Source: an uncultured Alistipes sp. | Lineage (GTDB): Bacteria; Bacteroidota; Bacteroidia; Bacteroidales; Rikenellaceae | Direction of reading: 5' to 3' | Assembly: GCA_947174575.1 (NCBI GenBank) | Contig: CAMWJM010000001.1 | Location: forward strand, 1-22,829 | Length of the DNA: 22,829 nucleotides | Part shown: positions 1 through 7,378 of the stretch, piece after piece | Layout of the letters: every line of letters begins with the position of its first letter | How positions within the stretch are numbered: the first letter of the stretch is position 1 | Made by a program: the position numbers and the translations under genes | Notes under the pieces: generated by a model | Told to the model about the DNA's origin: nothing | Database searches by the model: none | The model's input: only the letters and a program-made list of their open reading frames with translations

Positions 1-86
1 GCGTATGACAGGTCTTCAGCGGCTCGCTTTCCCCGACGGAATGCGGAAAATTGCGGCCGACGAATCTCGGTATCGTGAAATTTTTC

Positions 87-94
87 TAACTTTG
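87..94 (+). promoter_or_regulatory. candidate -7 promoter box for pheS
   Basis: The sequence TAACTTTG matches the Bacteroidota primary sigma factor -7 element TAnnTTTG. It lies 51 bases before the pheS start. I see no clear TTTG -33 element at the usual spacing. Nothing else is recognisable in bases 1-145. Confidence 0.55.
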
Positions 95-145
95 CACATT
101 AAAGGCATTGGCCAAAAGTAGGGAAAAAGGATAAACATTCAAAAT

Positions 146-1171
146 ATGACCGACAAAATCAACGAACTTCTGCGACGGGTCGAAGAGTTCAAGCCCAAGG
201 CCGCCGCCGAGATCGAAGAGTTCCGCATCCGCATCCTGGGCAAAAAGGGCGAGTTGACCGCCCTGATGGAGGAGTTCAAGACGGTGGCTCCCGAGCTGAA
301 GCGCGAGCTGGGCCAGCAGCTCAACCGCCTCAAGAACGAAGCCACGTCGCGTATCAACGCCCTGCGCGAGGAGCTGCAAAATGCGGCCTCCGACGCTTCG
401 GCGACTTCCGGCGACCTGACACGTCCCGGCACGGCCGAGGAGCTGGGTTCGCGCCACCCCATTTCGTTGGTGAAGAACCGCATCGTCGAGGTGTTCGAAC
501 GGTTGGGCTATACGGTGGCCGACGGCCCCGAGATCGAGGACGACTGGCATGTCTTTTCGGCGCTCAACTTCCCGCCCGAGCACCCGGCGCGCGACATGCA
601 GGACACGTTCTTCGTGGAGAAAGACCCCGACATCCTGCTGCGCACCCACACCTCGTCGATCCAGGTGCGCACCATGGAGCGGCAGAAACCGCCCATCCGC
701 GTCATCTGCCCCGGCCGCGTCTTCCGCAATGAGGCGATCTCCTACCGTGCCCACTGCATCTTCCACCAGATCGAGGGCCTCTACATCGACGAGGGCGTTT
801 CGTTCGCCGACATGAAGCAGTCGCTGCTCTACTTCGCCAAGGAGATCTTCGGCGAGCAGACCGCCATCCGCATGCGGCCGTCGTACTTCCCCTTCACCGA
901 GCCGTCGGCCGAGGTCGACGTGTCGTGCAACCTCTGCGGCGGCAAGGGCTGCGCCGTGTGCAAGGGCACGGGGTGGCTCGAAATCATGGGCTGCGGCATG
1001 GTCGACCCCAATGTATTGAAGGCCAACAATATCGACCCCGAGAAGTATTCGGGCTTCGCCTTCGGCATGGGTATTGAGCGTATCGCCATGCTCCTGTACG
1101 GGGTCAAGGATTTGCGACTCTATTTCGAGAACGACGTGCGTTTTCTGCACCAGTTCGACAAGGCGCTGTAA
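146..1171 (+). CDS. pheS: phenylalanyl-tRNA synthetase alpha subunit
   Basis: This is the catalytic subunit of the (alpha-beta)2 class II synthetase that charges tRNA-Phe in the cytoplasm. The 341-residue length is normal. An N-terminal coiled coil (about residues 1-100) is followed by the class II core, with the substrate-loop sequence FHQIEGLY, the motif PSYFPFTEPSAEVD and motif 3 GFAFGMGIERIAMLLYG. Four cysteines (C261, C264, C269, C272) form a CxxC-x4-CxxC insertion just before GTGWLEIMGCGMVDPN. Enterobacterial PheS lacks it, but I recall it from Bacteroidales enzymes; it is a plausible zinc knuckle. pheT is not adjacent, which is common in Bacteroidota. The ATG start follows a candidate promoter 51 bases upstream. 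The downstream TPR gene begins within 20 bases. Confidence 0.97.
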   Translation: MTDKINELLRRVEEFKPKAAAEIEEFRIRILGKKGELTALMEEFKTVAPELKRELGQQLNRLKNEATSRINALREELQNAASDASATSGDLTRPGTAEELGSRHPISLVKNRIVEVFERLGYTVADGPEIEDDWHVFSALNFPPEHPARDMQDTFFVEKDPDILLRTHTSSIQVRTMERQKPPIRVICPGRVFRNEAISYRAHCIFHQIEGLYIDEGVSFADMKQSLLYFAKEIFGEQTAIRMRPSYFPFTEPSAEVDVSCNLCGGKGCAVCKGTGWLEIMGCGMVDPNVLKANNIDPEKYSGFAFGMGIERIAMLLYGVKDLRLYFENDVRFLHQFDKAL

Positions 1172-1186
1172 ACCCGTTTTTTGCCT

Positions 1187-3004
1187 TTGAAACGCTCGAC
1201 GGCCATATCGTGTTTGTGCGCGGCGCTCCTGGTCTCGGCTTTCGCGGCCGGAAAGGGCGTCGGGCCGGCTTCGGGGCGCAGGGATGCCGCCGCGCAGCCC
1301 ATGCCGGAGTGGGCCGATTCGCTGCCGAGCGTCTATTTCTACACCGAGGGGATCAAGGCCAATGCCATTGCCGGCGATTCGGCCCAGGCGCGCGAGTGCT
1401 TCATGCAGGCCGTCCGGTGCGATTCGACTTTCGCACCCGCCTATTACGAGTTGGCCGTGGCCTGCATCGAAAGCCGGCCCGAGAGTGCCGTGGAGTTTGC
1501 CCGCCGCGCCCATGAGCTGGATACGGCCAATCTGTGGTACCACGCGCTTTACGGACAGGCACTGCTCTACTCCGAGCAGTACGATCGGGCGCTGGCCGTG
1601 TTCCGCGAGCTGCGCCGGCGCGATCCGTCGAACCCCGACAACTACCGCATTCTGGCCGCCCTTTACGAAGTGGGGCAGCAGCCTTTTTCGGCCATCGCCA
1701 TGCTCGATTCGGCCGAGCTGCGGTTCGGGCGCATCCCCATGTTGAGCGCTTCGAAGCGGCGGTTGCTCGTCGCCACCCGCCAGACCGACAAGGCGATCGC
1801 CGAGGCGCGCGCACTGGTCGACGCCGTGCCCTACGAGGCCGAGCACCGCGTGGCGCTGGCCGGGCTTTACGCCCTTGCGGGCAAGGATTCGCTGGCTCTG
1901 GGCGAGTACGAACGGGCGTTGGCGATCGACTCCGCCTCGCTGTCGACGCTTGCGGCGCTGGCCGATTTCCACAACGACCGCCGCGATTTCCGCCGCATGC
2001 TCGCCGTCGTGCGCCGCATGTTCGACCTCGACGCCATGCCGCTCGACCGCAAGGTCGCCCGCTTCGAGCAGTTCACCTCCGACATGCGGTTCTACCGCGA
2101 ATATTACTTCCAGCTCGACGACCTGGCTTCGGCGCTGGCGATCCGCTATCCGCGCGACAAACGCGTGGTGGAGCTTTACGCCGGGCACCTGATCGCTTCG
2201 GGCAAGCTGGAGCAGGCCCTCGCGCTCTACAAGCTCCACACCGCCGACACGCCGCCCGAGGAGGCGTATTTCCGTTCGGTGATCGACATCGAAACCTATC
2301 TCCAGCGGCCCGATTCGGTCGACCGCTATGTCGACATGGGACTGGCGCTCTTTCCCGGCAATCCGGTGTTCCACATCGCCAAGGGCAATGTGTTGAGCTA
2401 CTCCAAGCACTATGCCCCCGCCGTCGAGGCCTACGAAGCGTCGCTGCGCTATGCCGATACCGATTCGTTGCGCGGCGTGATCTGGGGGCTGACGGGCGAT
2501 GCCTGGCACCAGCTGGCCGAAAGCAGCGTGCCCGACGGCGAAGTGCGCCTCCCCGGCGAGCCGCACCGCGATACTCCGACCCGGCGCAAAGCGCTCAAAG
2601 CCTGCTACGGGGCATACGACCGCAGTCTGAAGTTCTGGCCCGACAATCCGCTGGTGCTCAACAACTATGCCTACTTTCTCGCGGTCGAGGGCCGCGATCT
2701 GGAGAAGGCTCTGGCCATGTCGAGCCGTGCGATCGCCCTCACCGATAACAACCCCACCTATCTCGATACCCATGCCTGGGTGCTCTTCAGGCTCGGGCGC
2801 GCCGAGGAGGCCAAGCGCGTCATGCAGCAGGCCATAGCGCTCGACAGCCGCAACAGCCCCGAGCTGCTGGTGCACTACGGCGACATCCTCGACGCCCTGG
2901 GCGAGCGGTTCATCGCCGAGACCTACTGGCGCAAGGCGCTCGAAAAAGGGTATCGGGCCGAAGCGATCGTCCGGCGCATGGAGTCCGGCAAAACCGAGCA
3001 ATGA
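1187..3004 (+). CDS. exported tetratricopeptide-repeat protein
   Basis: This is a protein of about 605 residues built almost entirely of TPR-like helical pairs. Consensus-like stretches include CFMQAVRCDSTFAPAYYEL near the N-terminus and ALAMSSRAIALTDNNPTYLDTHAWVLFRLGRAEEAKRVM near the C-terminus (cited as landmarks only). No ATG gives a signal peptide. A TTG at 1187 (or 1181) gives MKRSTAISC followed by a hydrophobic run, a plausible export signal, so I chose 1187. The first ATG is at 1302 and would give a form without a signal. TPR proteins are scaffolds and the partner cannot be read from sequence. The stop overlaps the start of the envC-like gene (ATGA at 3001-3004), so the two are probably co-translated, suggesting a periplasmic cell-envelope role. 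Confidence 0.8.
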   Translation: MKRSTAISCLCAALLVSAFAAGKGVGPASGRRDAAAQPMPEWADSLPSVYFYTEGIKANAIAGDSAQARECFMQAVRCDSTFAPAYYELAVACIESRPESAVEFARRAHELDTANLWYHALYGQALLYSEQYDRALAVFRELRRRDPSNPDNYRILAALYEVGQQPFSAIAMLDSAELRFGRIPMLSASKRRLLVATRQTDKAIAEARALVDAVPYEAEHRVALAGLYALAGKDSLALGEYERALAIDSASLSTLAALADFHNDRRDFRRMLAVVRRMFDLDAMPLDRKVARFEQFTSDMRFYREYYFQLDDLASALAIRYPRDKRVVELYAGHLIASGKLEQALALYKLHTADTPPEEAYFRSVIDIETYLQRPDSVDRYVDMGLALFPGNPVFHIAKGNVLSYSKHYAPAVEAYEASLRYADTDSLRGVIWGLTGDAWHQLAESSVPDGEVRLPGEPHRDTPTRRKALKACYGAYDRSLKFWPDNPLVLNNYAYFLAVEGRDLEKALAMSSRAIALTDNNPTYLDTHAWVLFRLGRAEEAKRVMQQAIALDSRNSPELLVHYGDILDALGERFIAETYWRKALEKGYRAEAIVRRMESGKTEQ

Positions 3005-4137
3005 TCCCGCCCATGAAACCTTACCGAAGTCTGCTGACCCTGCTGCTCGTGCTTTCGATGATTCCGGCCGTCGCCCAGAATAGCCGCAAAATCGAGGAGC
3101 AGAAGCGCGTCATCGCCTCGCTCGAAAAGAAGATCGCCGACGAGGAGCAGCAGATCGCCCGGCTCAAGAAGGGACGCGCCGCCACCGAGGAGCGCGTGCA
3201 GCGCATGGCGCGGCAGCTCGATTCCCGCACCCGGCTGCTCGACGAGACGCGTCAACAGGCGATGCTGCTGCGGCGCGAAATCGCCGGCAAGGACAGCCTC
3301 GCCGGGCGTCTTTCGGCCGACTGCGAGCGCCGCCGCCGCGAGTATGCCGCCATGGTGCGCGAAGCCTATCGCAACTACAGACATCAGAACTACATCACGT
3401 TCATCTTCTCCTCGCGCAGTTTTTCCGACATGGCGCGCAAGATCGCTGTGCTGCGCGAAGTGGCGGCCGTGCGCGAGCGTAAGTTGCAGGAGATCATGTC
3501 GCTTTCGGAGCGGGTGAAGATCGAGAAGGCCGAACTCGACGCCCGCCAGCAGGCGCTGGGCACCGTCACCAAGAAACTCGCCACGCAGAAAGCCGAACTC
3601 GAACGCAGCACGCGCGACGCCAAGCTCGAAATCCGGCGCATGTCGCAGAAAGAGAAGAGCGCCCTGCAGCGCAAGGTGGCCCAGGAGCAGCAGTTGAGCG
3701 TGGCGATCAGCGAGTTGCGCAAGCTCACCAAGGGCAACAAGACCGGCGCTTCGTTTTCGTCCAACACCTCGGGGCTGCGGCTGCCCGTGGCTTCGGGGCG
3801 CGTGAAGCGCTACAAGGGCAACATGGCCGAGATCGTCGGCCCGAAAGGGGCGCGCGTGGTCTCGATCTACGAGGGCAAGGTGGTGGAGATCAAGCGCAAC
3901 CGCATCACCGACAAGTTCGACGTCTTCATCGCCCACGGCGAATACATCACCTCCTACGCCAACTTGGGGTCGGTGTGCATCGAAAAGGGGCAGAACGTAG
4001 CTAAAAATCAGGCGATCGGCACCATCGGCTCGGCGGTGGACGTGCTGACCATGCAGACCGAATACAAACTGGTGTTCGGCATCTATCCGCCCAACCCCTC
4101 GCAGAAGATGCTGGCCGAAAACTGTTTCAAGAAATAG
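3001..4137 (+). CDS. envC: EnvC-like murein hydrolase activator (degenerate LytM/M23 domain)
   Basis: A signal peptide (MKPYRSLLTLLLVLSMIPAVAQ, from the second Met at 3013) is followed by a long coiled coil (about residues 30-245) and a C-terminal LytM/M23 fold (about 259-375). All the usual zinc ligands are missing. HxxxD aligns to G273...E277, the YAHL histidine is Asn in SYANL, and the final HLHFE is YKLVF. That is the state of E. coli EnvC, which does not cut peptidoglycan but activates amidases at the division site. I therefore infer a periplasmic amidase activator for daughter-cell separation rather than a peptidase. It overlaps the TPR gene by ATGA and precedes ybeY by 48 bases. Start choice between 3001 and 3013 is open; 3013 gives the cleaner signal. 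Confidence 0.88.
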   Translation: MIPPMKPYRSLLTLLLVLSMIPAVAQNSRKIEEQKRVIASLEKKIADEEQQIARLKKGRAATEERVQRMARQLDSRTRLLDETRQQAMLLRREIAGKDSLAGRLSADCERRRREYAAMVREAYRNYRHQNYITFIFSSRSFSDMARKIAVLREVAAVRERKLQEIMSLSERVKIEKAELDARQQALGTVTKKLATQKAELERSTRDAKLEIRRMSQKEKSALQRKVAQEQQLSVAISELRKLTKGNKTGASFSSNTSGLRLPVASGRVKRYKGNMAEIVGPKGARVVSIYEGKVVEIKRNRITDKFDVFIAHGEYITSYANLGSVCIEKGQNVAKNQAIGTIGSAVDVLTMQTEYKLVFGIYPPNPSQKMLAENCFKK

Positions 4138-4185
4138 ATCGTACCGCACCCCTCGACTGCGGGGACGGATCGATGCTTATGGATC

Positions 4186-4620
4186 ATGAGCGTACGTTAT
4201 CATACCGACGATTGTACTTACCGTCTGCCCGCGAAACGGCTGACGGCGGCATGGCTCGCCGACGTGGCCCGGGCCGAGGGCTATGAACTCGGCGAGGTGA
4301 ACTATATTTTCTGTTCGGCGCGCAAGCTGCTCGACATGAACCGGCAGTTTCTCGGGCACGACTACTTCACCGACGTCATCACGTTCGACTATGGCGACCG
4401 GCGCCGAACGCGCGTCGTCGCGGGCGACATCTTCATCGACGTGGAGACCGTGGCCGACAACGCCCGGCTGTACGGCACCACGCGGCTGGAAGAGATGCGG
4501 CGGGTGATCGTCCACGGCGTCTTGCATCTTTGCGGACAGAAGGATAAAACCCCCGCCGCCAATCGGCAGATGCACCGCAAGGAGGATAAATACCTCGATT
4601 TCTGGCGGCTGAAGCGCTGA
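4186..4620 (+). CDS. ybeY: rRNA maturation endoribonuclease YbeY
   Basis: YbeY is a small metal-dependent RNase acting in 16S rRNA 3'-end maturation and ribosome quality control. The 144-residue length fits. The family signature HGxLHLxGYDH is read here as HGVLHLCGQKD. H110 and H114 are kept, but the third histidine position is Asp (D120), followed by KTPAANRQMHRKED. Upstream, FTDVITFDYGD matches the conserved strand before the active site. From memory a GYKDKT version is common in Bacteroidota YbeY, so I treat this as a lineage variant and not as inactivation. The gene lies between envC-like and comEC on the same strand. Confidence 0.93.
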   Translation: MSVRYHTDDCTYRLPAKRLTAAWLADVARAEGYELGEVNYIFCSARKLLDMNRQFLGHDYFTDVITFDYGDRRRTRVVAGDIFIDVETVADNARLYGTTRLEEMRRVIVHGVLHLCGQKDKTPAANRQMHRKEDKYLDFWRLKR

Positions 4621-4655
4621 AACGTTTTCGGGTCGCTCCTTTTCCTGCGTTTTTT

Positions 4656-6119
4656 ATGAAGTCTTTGCCGATGCTCCGGGTGCTGGTGCCGTTCGTCGTC
4701 GGCATCGCTGCGGCCGAGCGGTTCGTGCTGCCGCTGTGGTTCCTCGCCGCGGCTTTTTGCGTGTGCGGCGGGCTTGCTTTGGCGTTTCGGTCGGGTGCGG
4801 CTCTGGTCGGGATGCTGGCCGCGGCCGGTTTCGGCCTCGCGCAATACCGCATGCCCGTGCGGAGCGTGCCGCTGGGGGTCGGCGGTGTGTGGGCGATCGA
4901 CATCGAGGGAATTCCCGTCGACAGGGGCCGTTATTCGTCGGTCGACGGGGTGATCCGGGCGTGGCGCCCCGGTTCGGGCGATGCAGAAGCCGGACGGTGG
5001 CATGTCGCGTGCGACCGGGTGTCGTTGATGTGCGATTCGCTCGTCGACCTTGCAGGCGGCGACCGCATTTGCTGCGCCGGAACCTTGAGGCCTTTGCGGG
5101 GCGTTTCGGAGGGCTACCTGCGGGCCATGGCGCGGAGGGGATATGTCGGCTCGCTTTTTATCGGTGCGGGCGACGAGGTGCTGCGCGTGTCGGAGGGGCG
5201 GCCGAATCTGCATCTGCGGGCCGCCGCCCGACTCAAGGAGCGGTGTTCGCGGTCGGATGCCGGCGCTGTCGTCCGGGCCATGACCGTGGCCGATCGCAGC
5301 GAGCTTAAGCCCGGGTTGCGCACGGCCTATTCGCGCAGCGGCATGTCGCACCTGCTGGCCGTGTCGGGGTTGCACGTGGGGATCGTCTTCTGGTTGGTCA
5401 ACTGCGCGCTGCGATGGACGACCCTGCTGCGGCGCGGCCATTTGTGGCTCGATGCGGCCGTGCTCCTCGCCGTGTGGGGCTATGTCGCCATAGCCGGATT
5501 CCCGCCCAGCGCCGTGCGGGCCGCGGTCATGGCGTCGTTGTTGCAGGGTGCGTTGGCTGCGGGGTCGGCCTATGTGGGGTTGAACGCCCTGGCTGCCGCG
5601 GCTTTCGGCATGCTGGTGTGGAATCCCGCCTGGCTCGGCGACGCGGGGTTCCGGCTCTCGTTCATCGCCGTTGCAGCTATTCTGGCCTGGGGCGTGCCGC
5701 TCTGCCGGCGCCTGCGCACCGGGTGGCGGGTCGTCGACGCGCTGGTCGATACATGGGTCGTAGGCTTTGCGGCGTCGCTCGCCACCGCGCCGCTGGTTTC
5801 CCATATCTTCGGGATCGTGCCGGTCGCGGGGCTGTTGCTCGGGCCGGTGGTCATCCCGCTGGCCGGAGTCGCGGTGTTGTCGGGATTGTTGGTGCTGCTC
5901 ATGCCCGTTCCGGCCTGGGCGACGGTGTGGCGGTGGTCGGGCGAGGGTGTCGCCGAGCTGCTCGACCGCATGGCCCGGCTGGTCGCTGCGATGCCCGGCG
6001 GAGCTTTCGACTACAGGCTCTCCGAGGGTTGGACGGCGGGGTGTTATTGCCTTTTCATCGTCGTAACGGCGATCGCCTGGCGGTACGAACCGAAAAAAAC
6101 CATACATTTGTCCTCATGA
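4656..6119 (+). CDS. ComEC/Rec2 family membrane protein, short form
   Basis: ComEC proteins form the inner-membrane channel that passes single-stranded DNA during natural transformation. This 487-residue protein has N-terminal membrane segments and a soluble OB-like part (about residues 20-190, DUF4131 position). A polytopic Competence domain follows (about 205-470), with the hallmark HLLAVSGLHVGI starting at H232 and GFPPSAVRAAVMA. The C-terminal metallo-beta-lactamase domain of full-length ComEC is absent; the protein ends shortly after the last membrane segment. Many Bacteroidota homologues lack that domain, so this need not be a truncation. Transport activity is inference. Its stop overlaps the next start (ATGA, 6116-6119). 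Confidence 0.88.
   Translation: MKSLPMLRVLVPFVVGIAAAERFVLPLWFLAAAFCVCGGLALAFRSGAALVGMLAAAGFGLAQYRMPVRSVPLGVGGVWAIDIEGIPVDRGRYSSVDGVIRAWRPGSGDAEAGRWHVACDRVSLMCDSLVDLAGGDRICCAGTLRPLRGVSEGYLRAMARRGYVGSLFIGAGDEVLRVSEGRPNLHLRAAARLKERCSRSDAGAVVRAMTVADRSELKPGLRTAYSRSGMSHLLAVSGLHVGIVFWLVNCALRWTTLLRRGHLWLDAAVLLAVWGYVAIAGFPPSAVRAAVMASLLQGALAAGSAYVGLNALAAAAFGMLVWNPAWLGDAGFRLSFIAVAAILAWGVPLCRRLRTGWRVVDALVDTWVVGFAASLATAPLVSHIFGIVPVAGLLLGPVVIPLAGVAVLSGLLVLLMPVPAWATVWRWSGEGVAELLDRMARLVAAMPGGAFDYRLSEGWTAGCYCLFIVVTAIAWRYEPKKTIHLSS
6103..6110 (+). promoter_or_regulatory. candidate -7 box next to the methyltransferase start
   Basis: TACATTTG matches TAnnTTTG and ends only five bases before the ATG at 6116, inside the 3' end of comEC. 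If used, transcription would start at or very near the start codon and give a leaderless mRNA. No -33 TTTG is seen at the usual distance. Confidence 0.3.
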
Positions 6120-7267
6120 TCGATGCTGCGGAATATCTTTTGCTGGTCAGCGACGAACTGACGCATGCCGTGGCCGCCAACCGGCATCGCGACCACCTGG
6201 AGGTGGCGCTCGACCGTCGCGTGCCGCATGCTCGTGCGGTCGCCACGCAGGTCAAGTATCTGGCCCGCGCACTCGACAAGTTGCCCGCCTATGCCGCAGC
6301 GCAGTGCATTCTGCCGCCGCGGGCTTTCGAGCAGGCGTCGAGCGAGCGGTGCGCCGTGCACAAGAGCATCGGGGGCGACAGTGTGCTCGACCTCACGTGC
6401 GGATTGGGCGTCGATGCCTGGGCGTTGAGCCGGCGGTTCCGGCGCGTGGTGACGCTCGAACGCGACGAGGGGTTGGCCCGCATCGCGCGGGAGAATTTCC
6501 GGCGCCTGAACATAGACAACGTCGAAGTGGAGGCGACCTCGGCCGAGGAGTATCTGGCGGGTTGTCGCGAGCGGTTCGACTGGGTTTATGCCGATCCCGA
6601 CCGCCGTGCGGCCGACGGACGCAAGCTCGTGCGGCTGGAGGATTGCTCGCCCCGGGTGCTCGATCTGCTGCCCGCGATCCGGCGGGTCGCCGGGCGGCTG
6701 TGTCTGAAGAATTCGCCGCTTTTCGATGTCGACGAGGCGCTGCGCCTGTTCCCCGACTGCCGGGTGGAGGTCGTGTCGCTCGACGGCGAGTGCAAGGAGG
6801 TAGTGATCTGCGACGACGGCACCGGCCCCTCGGTCACCGCCACGGCTTTGGGCGATCCCGACCGCAGCTTCACCGCCCGGCCCGATGCCGCGGTGCCGCA
6901 GCCGGGGAGTTTCGATCCGGCGCGTTACGGGTGGCTCACGGTGCCCGATGCGGCGCTGCAGAAAGCCCGCCTGACCCGGCAGCATCTGGCCGGCCGGGCC
7001 GACGTGTGGAGCGACGGCGGTTTCGGCTTCTCGGTCGAGCGGCCCGAGGGGGCGATCGGCAAGGTGTGGGCCATAGAGTCGATCGAACCCTACGATCCGC
7101 GCAGCCTCAAGCGCGCCTGCAAGGGGTGCGGCGCCACGATCCTCAAGCGCGATTTCCCGTTGCCGGTCGAGGAGATCATGCGCCGCACGGGGCTGCATGC
7201 CGGCGACGATGTGCGGCTGGCATTCACGCGAATCGAGGGTCGTTTTTGGACGATCCGTTTAAAATAG
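6116..7267 (+). CDS. class I SAM-dependent methyltransferase with THUMP-like C-terminus
   Basis: This is a 383-residue protein. Residues about 85-230 form a Rossmann methyltransferase domain with the SAM-binding loop VLDLTCGLGVDA (D92, G96, G98) and the acidic strand end TLERDE. A DPDRR motif at D160-P161 sits where RNA and DNA amino-methyltransferases carry (D/N)PP(Y/F/R). The C-terminal part (about 310-383, with KRACKGCGATILKRDFPLP) matches what I know as the THUMP-like domain of Bacteroidota proteins, pointing to an RNA substrate. The substrate is unknown. The longer in-frame reading back to 5414 is a shadow of comEC. The ATG at 6116 overlaps the comEC stop, suggesting coupling. Confidence 0.85.
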   Translation: MIDAAEYLLLVSDELTHAVAANRHRDHLEVALDRRVPHARAVATQVKYLARALDKLPAYAAAQCILPPRAFEQASSERCAVHKSIGGDSVLDLTCGLGVDAWALSRRFRRVVTLERDEGLARIARENFRRLNIDNVEVEATSAEEYLAGCRERFDWVYADPDRRAADGRKLVRLEDCSPRVLDLLPAIRRVAGRLCLKNSPLFDVDEALRLFPDCRVEVVSLDGECKEVVICDDGTGPSVTATALGDPDRSFTARPDAAVPQPGSFDPARYGWLTVPDAALQKARLTRQHLAGRADVWSDGGFGFSVERPEGAIGKVWAIESIEPYDPRSLKRACKGCGATILKRDFPLPVEEIMRRTGLHAGDDVRLAFTRIEGRFWTIRLK

Positions 7268-7276
7268 TTACCTTTG
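7245..7276 (+). promoter_or_regulatory. Bacteroidota-type promoter for the yihY-DUF2520-kdsC group
   Basis: TTTG at 7245-7248 and TACCTTTG at 7269-7276 are separated by 20 bases, which matches both elements and the spacing of the Bacteroidota consensus (TTTG ... TAnnTTTG). It overlaps the end of the methyltransferase gene and leaves a leader of about 100 bases before the ATG at 7379. Confidence 0.65.
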
Positions 7277-7378
7277 TATAGCTTTTCGGAACGAGGGCGG
7301 AAGTCGAGGAAACGCATTCCCGAGGCCTCCTAAACTCCGATCCGGCGAGTATGTATTTTGTTCTTGCAGCGGTGGCTT

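Noticed and set aside
86..3001. A 971-codon open frame on the minus strand under pheS and the TPR gene
   Set aside because: It is a shadow of two well-supported plus-strand genes, for the same reason, with no domain or export signal.
5414..6115. N-terminal extension of the methyltransferase, giving a 617-residue fusion
   Set aside because: This part is the out-of-frame reading of comEC and is Arg/Gly/Ala rich without domains. The ATG at 6116 overlapping the comEC stop is the natural start.
4656..6119. comEC as a truncated pseudogene because the metallo-beta-lactamase domain is missing
   Set aside because: The frame is intact, ends in an orderly ATGA overlap with the next gene, and short ComEC forms are common in Bacteroidota.
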